From positions 1 through 18,690 of the forward strand of contig JAZDPW010000003.1 in NCBI GenBank assembly GCA_043797305.1: a stretch of DNA of 18,690 bases, in the 5' to 3' direction. Each line of letters begins with the position of its first letter. The first letter of the stretch is position 1. A program made the translations under genes and the position numbers. The notes beneath the pieces were generated by a model. The model was given only the letters and a program-made list of their open reading frames with translations, was not told where the DNA came from and did no database searches. This DNA is from CAZGHF01 sp043797305. GTDB lineage: Bacteria > Patescibacteriota > Minisyncoccia > UBA6257 > GWB1-50-10. Positions 12,995 through 18,690 of the stretch are shown piece by piece.

Positions 12995-14842
12995 GTGAAC
13001 AGGATTTATCAATATTTGCGCGGACGGAGAGCGATATTTTTCGGCTTAGCCGATGTTTTACTGATTGCCCTGAGCCTTTGGCTCGCTTTCGCCCTTCGCT
13101 TCGACGACGTTCTGCCCCTGGAATATCAGAGCCGATTTTTGTATTACTTCCTGATTCTTGCCGCCCTTAACGTCGTTTTCCTGTCAATGGAACGGCTTTA
13201 TTCCTTCGCCTGGGAATTCGTAAGTTTAAGAGAGCTCACCCGCCTCCTCCGGGCGGTAACTTACGCCAACGTCCTTTTTGCTTTGATTATTTTCATTCTT
13301 CGTGAAAACACCGCCCTTTTCGCCGGTTTTCCCCGCTCTATTATTTTCATCAACTACTTTTTAAACCTCATCTTCGTAGGCGGAATAAGAATCGCAAAGC
13401 GGGTTTGGTACGAAACGGTGAAAAAGAGGCCGGTTTCGGACGCCCCCCGGGCTCTTATCGTCGGAGCCGATGCCGAAGGCGAGCGCCTCATAAGGGACCT
13501 CCTGAAAGCCGGTGACAATTCCCCCTTCCCCGTTGCCATAATCGACCATAAGAAAGAAAAAACGGGTACTTCAATCCACGGCGTGCAGGTCTTTGGCGGA
13601 ATCGAAATTATCCCCGAAGTAATAAAAAATTATAACATCGAACACGTAATCGTGGCTCTGACCGCGGCGGAGGCCGATATAATCCGAGAAGCGGTAAAAC
13701 ACGCGCGTAGTGCCGGGATAAAAAACGTAAAAATCATCCCCGACACCCACGAGCTTTTGACCGGCCGGGTGACCTTAACCGATCTCCGGGAAATAGAAAT
13801 TGAAGACCTCCTGGGCCGAAATCCGGCAAGAATCGAAACCCAAAAAATCAGCGAGTTCGTTAAGGATAAAACGGTCTTGATAACGGGAGCGGCTGGCTCA
13901 ATCGGTTCGGAACTCTCGAGACAAATAATGGCTTTCCAGCCGGAAACGCTCGTTCTTCTTGATTCCAACGAAAGCGACCTCTACGACCTTCATATGGAAC
14001 TTTTAAGAAGTTACCCGGCCGAGAAGATAAAACCGGTTGTCGCAAACATCGCAAACCGCGACAAAATGTTCAAGACGGTAAAGAAATTTTCCCCCGACGT
14101 CATTTTCCATGCTGCCGCCTACAAACACGTGCCTTTGATGGAAGATTTTCCGGATGAAGCGATTGAAACCAATATCTTCGGAACCTTAAACGTCGCCGAA
14201 GCCGCCATTGAATTCAGGACGCCGAAATTCGTTTTGATATCAACCGACAAAGCCATTCGGCCGACTTCGGTAATGGGAAAAACGAAACGGGCGGCAGAAA
14301 TTGCCACGCAGGAGCTCAATAAAAGAGGAGCCACAAAATTCGTCTCGGTTCGTTTCGGAAACGTCATCGGAAGCCGCGGGAGCGTGGTGCCGCTCTTTAA
14401 GGAACAGATAAAAAGCCGCTCGCCTTTGACCGTCACCCATCCCGACATGACCCGTTACTTTATGACTATTCCCGAAGCAGCCCTTCTTGTGATGGAAGCC
14501 GGCGCCGTAGGCGACGGCGGCGAGATTTTCATGCTCGATATGGGCAAGCCCGTAAAAATTCTCGACGTCGCAAATGAAATGATCCGCCTTGCCGGCCTCC
14601 GGCCCGATGTGGACATCCCTATAGTTTTCGTCGGCATCCGCCCCGGTGAAAAAATCTTCGAAGAGGTTGTAAGCGATGAAGAACGGCGGGTTGGCCAAAC
14701 TCAGTGGGATAAGATACTTATTACCAAAAACGAGAATTCAAAACCTTCGGAATCGGTAAGAGGAAATCTGAAAAACTTAAAGTCGGCACTTGGTGTTTCC
14801 CCCGAAGCAATTCTTACCGCATTGAACAAATTTGTTTCTTGA
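12995..14842 (+). CDS. Membrane-bound NDP-sugar 4,6-dehydratase (PglF/WbpM/CapD family)
   Basis: A 615-residue protein with a GTG start. The first ~130 residues contain about four hydrophobic membrane segments. A Rossmann-like regulatory domain (RALIVGADAEGERLIRDLL) follows near 150-260. The catalytic short-chain dehydrogenase domain has TGAAGSIGSEL near residue 297. In the active site PTSVMGKTKRAAE (near 422-434) carries Met in place of the usual Tyr, as in WbpM, FlaA1 and PglF. The family converts UDP-GlcNAc to UDP-4-keto-6-deoxy-GlcNAc at the cytoplasmic membrane. With the DegT aminotransferase upstream and the PglC-like transferase it can supply a bacillosamine-type first sugar. An acetyltransferase (PglD) is not in the window. 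It is 84 bp from the upstream gene, with its own probable promoter, and 2 bp from the convergent ligase stop. Confidence 0.9.
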   Translation: MNRIYQYLRGRRAIFFGLADVLLIALSLWLAFALRFDDVLPLEYQSRFLYYFLILAALNVVFLSMERLYSFAWEFVSLRELTRLLRAVTYANVLFALIIFILRENTALFAGFPRSIIFINYFLNLIFVGGIRIAKRVWYETVKKRPVSDAPRALIVGADAEGERLIRDLLKAGDNSPFPVAIIDHKKEKTGTSIHGVQVFGGIEIIPEVIKNYNIEHVIVALTAAEADIIREAVKHARSAGIKNVKIIPDTHELLTGRVTLTDLREIEIEDLLGRNPARIETQKISEFVKDKTVLITGAAGSIGSELSRQIMAFQPETLVLLDSNESDLYDLHMELLRSYPAEKIKPVVANIANRDKMFKTVKKFSPDVIFHAAAYKHVPLMEDFPDEAIETNIFGTLNVAEAAIEFRTPKFVLISTDKAIRPTSVMGKTKRAAEIATQELNKRGATKFVSVRFGNVIGSRGSVVPLFKEQIKSRSPLTVTHPDMTRYFMTIPEAALLVMEAGAVGDGGEIFMLDMGKPVKILDVANEMIRLAGLRPDVDIPIVFVGIRPGEKIFEEVVSDEERRVGQTQWDKILITKNENSKPSESVRGNLKNLKSALGVSPEAILTALNKFVS

Positions 14843-14844
14843 GC

Positions 14845-17106
14845 TTAGAGCTGATCTAAAATCTCCCAATTTTCTTTCCGGGCTAAGTCAATTATTACGT
14901 CCAAATCATCGACTAGGGACGGCTTCACATTCTTCAAGCCCTCGGCGGTCCGAATAATGCCGTCGACATCCCTTAAGGTGCGATAGAGCGAAATAAGGTC
15001 CAAATAATTCTGCTCTGTCGGCAAACGCCCGACGGTAACTTCCAAAACTTCAGCCGCCCTTCGAAAGTCCTTCCAGCGGGCGTAAATGGTAATCAAGTTT
15101 CTGAAATCATAATCCTGGAAGAAGAGATAATCGTTGGCTTTTGCCATTTCCCAAGCCTGGTCAAGATTTTCTTTCGCTTCGGCCCGCAAAGCATCGCCTT
15201 CCACCGTTCCCTTTTTCCCCGGCGAATCAGCCGCCAAAGACAGAGCGATACCGAGCTGATAAACGGATTTGTAAACCCGGGGGTCTAGTTCAAGAGCTTG
15301 CCGGTTTATGGCAACGGCTTCGTCAAAACGGTTCAAGCCGGCCAAGGTGAAAGACAGGTGGTGAAGCAAACCCTGGCGGTTTGGCGAAAACTCAAGAGCT
15401 TTTCGGGCGAAAGGTTCGGATTTCTCAAAATATTTCTCTTCCTGTTTGGCAAGTTCGTTGTAAGTTTCCACCAACCGGGCATACTGCCGCGGCTCTTTTT
15501 CCAAGGCGGCCGTTTCTTCCAGAGCTTCGGCAGCTTTCAAAACCAGCGGCCGGAAAGCCAGAGACTTAATCAAGTCATTATTGTAAATCATGTCAGAGAA
15601 CTGCGCCCGCAAAGTCGGCTGAAAAAAATTGTAGGGATAAAGAAAGCTATCGCTTGCCACAAGGATTTTGTCGCCAACTTTGGCTCTCGCAACATCCGCA
15701 TAAACGAGTGCTTGCCGAACCGGCACGTAATGCCAGTTATAAAGGCTGTAGGCAACGCCCAAGATGACGACAATAGCGCCAAGCACCGGACCTATCCGTT
15801 TAATAAGACTTATAGGTCCTATAGGATTTACCGACTCGGCCGGACGCCTTTCAAAAATCAAATACCCCCAAACGGCGAAAAGCGGGATGTAAGAAACAAT
15901 ATTGTCAAAAAGGAAAAGGTTTTGAACAACGTAAGCCGCGAAAACGCCGACAAAAAAAGGTCTTTTTCGGACCATGGCAAAAGTGAGTCCCAAAATACCA
16001 AGATATAAAATCAATCCCACTCCGCCATAGAGAACGCCGACCTCGGCAATTTTGTTGTGAGCCCGGTCAAACCAGTCCTCGGCATAATAAGAATAAGCCG
16101 GGTCGTAATGCTTGTTGTAGGCGACGTTGTAATTCTCGGGTCCCCAGCCGAAAACGGGACGCTCCAAAAACGCTTCCCCGCTCACCTTAAGACCAATAAG
16201 ACGGGTGGCAACCGATGGGTTTTCAAGGGAAACTCTGGCAAAACGATGTAGAACGGGGACGCTCCGCCAAACGGCGTTATCTTTCGTAAGCCAAAAACCG
16301 ATTCCAAAAACAAAGAGAAGTATAATCAGAAGTCCGGCAATACCTTTAATTTTTCTCGGGGTGGACCTGGAGAAAAGATAAGAGAGGGCTAAAACCAGCA
16401 AACCGGCAACTATGCCCAAAGCCGCGCCGCGGATAGCAGTTATAAAAACGGTTGCGGTGATAAATAACCCGCCCAAAACGAAAATAACCCGCCAAGTCCG
16501 GTTCTTTACTTCTTCAAATAAGAATACCAAAGCCGCAAGAGAAATTATGAGAAACGAGGAAAGAAAAGCGGGATTGCCGGTAAAAGAACCCGGCTGGGTT
16601 GAGGGTTTAAGAGAAAAAAGAAAATCAGTGACGCCGAAGTACTGGAGCCAGGCGTAGAAAGAGACGATAACGGCAACGGCGGAGAGACCGCCGAAAAAGA
16701 ACAACCAGTCACGCTTGTTAAAAAGCGCCAAAGCTAAAATGAGAAAGACAAGATAGTGAAGAAGGCCGAAAAAGCCCTCGCCTCGTTCTACGTCGCCGAA
16801 AAAGGCATGAGACAAGTCCGGGGCAAGTAAGGTGCTTACCGCCGCAGCGACAAAAAATAGAAAAATAAGAATGAGAAGTTTTGATTTAAAACGGGACCAG
16901 TCAATCCGGCCGCGCCAGGCGCGGACGGCAAGAAGCGCTACCCCGAGCCCGAGAGCGATTTCAATAATGGCGCGGTAAAAAATCGTTTTCCCAAAAACAT
17001 AAGGGAAAAGGTGCCAAGCCGGTGTTACGACAAACGGGGTAAGAACCGTAAGAAAAAGAAGGATTTTTACAACCCAAGAAAGGATTTTTTCTGCTTTTAT
17101 TAACAT
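14845..17106 (-). CDS. WzyC-family O-antigen ligase/polymerase with C-terminal TPR region
   Basis: A 753-residue integral membrane protein. About ten to twelve hydrophobic segments span residues 10-450. ITAIRGAALGI and the large external loop with FLERPVFGWGPENY and RAHNKIAEVGVLYGG carry the Arg, GWG and His residues typical of WaaL/WzyC/PglL-type enzymes. After a last membrane helix, about 280 residues are helical with TPR-like repeats (for example LLHHLSFTLAGLNRFDEAVAINRQALELDP). It would polymerise or ligate lipid-linked glycan outside the membrane; the acceptor could be a lipid or a surface protein. The gene is convergent with the PglF-like gene and lies behind a strong terminator, so it must have its own promoter in 17107-17142. 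No ribosome binding site is visible before ATG 17106. Confidence 0.87.
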   Translation of the reverse strand: MLIKAEKILSWVVKILLFLTVLTPFVVTPAWHLFPYVFGKTIFYRAIIEIALGLGVALLAVRAWRGRIDWSRFKSKLLILIFLFFVAAAVSTLLAPDLSHAFFGDVERGEGFFGLLHYLVFLILALALFNKRDWLFFFGGLSAVAVIVSFYAWLQYFGVTDFLFSLKPSTQPGSFTGNPAFLSSFLIISLAALVFLFEEVKNRTWRVIFVLGGLFITATVFITAIRGAALGIVAGLLVLALSYLFSRSTPRKIKGIAGLLIILLFVFGIGFWLTKDNAVWRSVPVLHRFARVSLENPSVATRLIGLKVSGEAFLERPVFGWGPENYNVAYNKHYDPAYSYYAEDWFDRAHNKIAEVGVLYGGVGLILYLGILGLTFAMVRKRPFFVGVFAAYVVQNLFLFDNIVSYIPLFAVWGYLIFERRPAESVNPIGPISLIKRIGPVLGAIVVILGVAYSLYNWHYVPVRQALVYADVARAKVGDKILVASDSFLYPYNFFQPTLRAQFSDMIYNNDLIKSLAFRPLVLKAAEALEETAALEKEPRQYARLVETYNELAKQEEKYFEKSEPFARKALEFSPNRQGLLHHLSFTLAGLNRFDEAVAINRQALELDPRVYKSVYQLGIALSLAADSPGKKGTVEGDALRAEAKENLDQAWEMAKANDYLFFQDYDFRNLITIYARWKDFRRAAEVLEVTVGRLPTEQNYLDLISLYRTLRDVDGIIRTAEGLKNVKPSLVDDLDVIIDLARKENWEILDQL

Positions 17107-17134
17107 ATAGGATTAATTTTAACCGATTCTCCAT

Positions 17135-17163
17135 AAAAAACCAAAAAGGCCCCCGAGGGGGCC
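17135..17163 (-). terminator. Rho-independent terminator of the surface-protein gene
   Basis: On the minus strand GGCCCC and GGGGCC arms (17163-17148, 6-7 bp, all G/C) form a tight hairpin, followed by TTTTTGGTTTTTT (17147-17135). Flanking CCAAA/TTTGG can extend the stem. It begins 27 bp past the stop at 17190 and separates this gene from the ligase gene. No T-run follows on the plus strand, so it works in one direction. Confidence 0.9.
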
Positions 17164-17189
17164 AATTTGGTTACCTTCAAGGAAAGGTT

Positions 17190-18690
17190 TTAGTTGGTTC
17201 TGGTAAGATTCCATGCTGGCGTGGACGGGAAAGTGTCTATGTAGACACCGTTCGCCCAGTCGGCATCGGCATCTTCAGAACCAGCCAACGAGAAGTCAGT
17301 CCAGACAAACGCATTGTCCGTGCTGCCCAACGTTGCGTTGGTTTGAGTAGCGGTGCCAAAGCTGAACGTCGTAGCGTTAGCTAGGTTCGCCGTCGAAGAA
17401 TCGTTGTGGAGAACCAATCTCGATGTCAGCGTTTCGGTCTCACCGGAAGTACCAAACTGCGCGGATGTCGCAGTAATCTTGATGGCGTAAGTGCGGGTTG
17501 AGCCGGCCGCAATCTGTTCAGGCGCGCTCAACATAAGGATGGCGCTCTTCGCCGTATCCGCGGTCAAGTCAAGACCTGAGGTACTCGGTACCTGCGTTGT
17601 TACGGTAAGGTCAAGACCGTTCGTAATGTCTCTTACCGTAAAAGCAACGTCAGAGAACGAGGCGTTTAAGAGCGTCATCTCAATGCCAATTGCCGCCCAA
17701 CCAATCTGCTCTTTGGCGTCGGCCGCGATCGTAAATCTTGCGACTTCGAGGTCGGTCGGCGCGTTAAGCAAGGAGCTCGCAACATCGGTTCGAGAAACCG
17801 TCGGTTTGGTCTTGTAGACAACCTTCTGCTTACCAGAGGCGACGTATCCGTTCGTAGCCGGAGTAGCCACGTTAAAGGCTGTTATCGAAGTAGCCGAACC
17901 ATCGGCCTGGAAACCGACCTTCTGAAGGTGAACATAAGCCTCCGAGCCGGTGTCGGCACCATTTGCCATCGTCGACAAGTCGGCTTTGACAGTCAAGGTC
18001 TTGGTGGTGTCCTTCGGAACCAGCCAGGCCAACCCTTCAATGCTGATATTGTCAGCAGCTATCGTCGTGAAAGGATAACCAGTAGCGGAACCGACAACCG
18101 TCGTACCTTCAAAGAGGTAGATCTTCGTGATCTCATCAGCGAGGCCGGAAGCGGTGGCGTCTGAGGCCGTGTCGGTGTCCATGTCGAACCTAAGTTTCTT
18201 GACGGTCAAATTTTCACTGTTTGCCGTAAAGTTGAACTTCGCCAAAACAACATTGCTCGAGCCGGCAAGAATGATACCGGCTTTGGTGTCAGAGTCATCC
18301 GGAGCGGCCGCGATATCCATCGTGCCGCCGCCGCGAACAGTGATTTGGACAGTGTCCGCACCGTTAACTGAGTCATCGGCAGCCGCCGTAGCGGTACCGT
18401 TAACCTGATAGCTGGGTTCGTTTCCTTCCGTGTCTACCGCAATGATGTCAACACCGGTTGTGTCGGCAACTTCGGCTACCAAAAGCGAGTAGGCGTTGCC
18501 GGCTGTCGCGGCCGAAGAAACATCAACCTTGGCCGTTATGACTTTGGTCGTGCCCTTCGGAATCAAAAGAGTCAAGTTGTCGAAGGTCGCCTTGTAATCA
18601 TCAGCCGTACCGGTAAGCGATTTTACCGTGCCAACCTGAGTCGTGCCATCGTAAAGCTTGATGGCCGTCAGTTCGTCTTTATCCTCAGGG
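17190..18690 (-). CDS. Repetitive Thr/Ala/Asp-rich surface protein, N-terminus beyond window edge
   Basis: The frame is open from the right edge to the stop at 17190, giving 499 visible residues; a TTG at 18575 is only an internal Leu codon, not a start. The protein is rich in Thr, Ala, Ser, Asp and Gly, has no Cys or membrane helix in the visible part, and is built from divergent beta-rich units of about 170-180 residues. Unit hallmarks are DELTAIKLYDGTTQVG / DEITKIYLFEGTTVVG, then LLIPKGTTK / WLVPKDTTK, and VVLAKFNF / LEVARFTI. The C-terminus FVWTDFSL...DWANGVYID resembles, from memory, a WSD...DWTNGY ending common to Parcubacterial secreted proteins. About ten N-x-S/T sequons and many Thr/Ser runs make it a plausible glycosylation target. 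Function is otherwise unknown; S-layer or adhesin-like roles are guesses. Confidence 0.75.
   Translation of the reverse strand, partial: PEDKDELTAIKLYDGTTQVGTVKSLTGTADDYKATFDNLTLLIPKGTTKVITAKVDVSSAATAGNAYSLLVAEVADTTGVDIIAVDTEGNEPSYQVNGTATAAADDSVNGADTVQITVRGGGTMDIAAAPDDSDTKAGIILAGSSNVVLAKFNFTANSENLTVKKLRFDMDTDTASDATASGLADEITKIYLFEGTTVVGSATGYPFTTIAADNISIEGLAWLVPKDTTKTLTVKADLSTMANGADTGSEAYVHLQKVGFQADGSATSITAFNVATPATNGYVASGKQKVVYKTKPTVSRTDVASSLLNAPTDLEVARFTIAADAKEQIGWAAIGIEMTLLNASFSDVAFTVRDITNGLDLTVTTQVPSTSGLDLTADTAKSAILMLSAPEQIAAGSTRTYAIKITATSAQFGTSGETETLTSRLVLHNDSSTANLANATTFSFGTATQTNATLGSTDNAFVWTDFSLAGSEDADADWANGVYIDTFPSTPAWNLTRTN

Noticed and set aside
15805..15830. Palindromic TATAGGTCCTATAGG stretch in the ligase gene
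   Set aside because: It encodes a repeated Ile-Gly-Pro-Ile linker before the last membrane helix and shows no other sign of being a site.
17190..18575. TTG at 18575 as the start of the surface protein
   Set aside because: The frame stays open to the right edge and the upstream residues match the repeat unit, so the protein begins beyond the window.
1..18690. Recoded UGA (Gly) as in Gracilibacteria/SR1
   Set aside because: TGA ends several well-bounded genes (for example at 14842, 5708, 6523 and 2843), so the standard bacterial code applies.

Overview
The window reads as a compact bacterial genome fragment devoted to cell-surface glycan synthesis and export. Genes are packed with 1-27 bp gaps or short overlaps, the standard code is used (TGA is a genuine stop for several genes), and almost no start has a Shine-Dalgarno sequence. 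The divergent repeat protein at the right end, the ligase with a TPR tail and several domain-minimal enzymes together suggest a Candidate Phyla Radiation (Patescibacteria, Parcubacteria-like) organism. That placement is an inference from gene style, with no marker gene to confirm it.

Left block, minus strand (1-5703). A promoter at 5675-5703 precedes seven co-directional genes: HD-domain hydrolase, hddC-like guanylyltransferase, sugar C-methyltransferase, RmlC-like epimerase, hddA-like kinase, gmhA-like isomerase and a gmd-like 4,6-dehydratase that runs off the left edge. This order spells a GDP-D-glycero-D-manno-heptose pathway followed by conversion to a GDP-6-deoxy-4-keto-heptose that is epimerised and carbon-methylated. 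The only missing step is the heptose bisphosphate phosphatase; the HD protein is a speculative candidate. A second minus-strand pair (5708-7323) encodes a family 2 glycosyltransferase and a short UDP-glucose/GDP-mannose dehydrogenase.

Middle block, plus strand (7369-12910). From a divergent 45-bp spacer run a methyltransferase, a class I aminotransferase, a PglC-like initiating phosphoglycosyl transferase, a transketolase N-terminal subunit, an HNH/NUMOD3 endonuclease, a short transketolase pyrimidine-domain subunit and a DegT-family sugar aminotransferase. The endonuclease overlaps both transketolase halves and looks like an insertion. Transketolase makes sedoheptulose 7-phosphate, the GmhA substrate, so the two blocks may be metabolically linked. 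A promoter region with two inverted repeats (12934-12984) then leads to a membrane-bound PglF/WbpM-like nucleotide-sugar 4,6-dehydratase. With the DegT aminotransferase and the PglC-like enzyme this resembles the start of a bacillosamine-type amino-sugar glycan pathway.

Right block, minus strand (14845-18690). A WzyC-type polymerase/ligase with a TPR tail is convergent with the dehydratase. Upstream of it lie a strong terminator and a partial, Thr/Ala/Asp-rich repeat protein that is probably secreted or surface-exposed. A plausible overall reading is synthesis of a deoxyheptose- and amino-sugar-containing glycan, initiation on a lipid carrier by the PglC-like enzyme, and transfer by the WzyC-type enzyme to lipid or to a surface protein such as the adjacent one. 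No gene-free stretch exceeds 300 bases; I saw no tRNA, rRNA, CRISPR array or insertion sequence.
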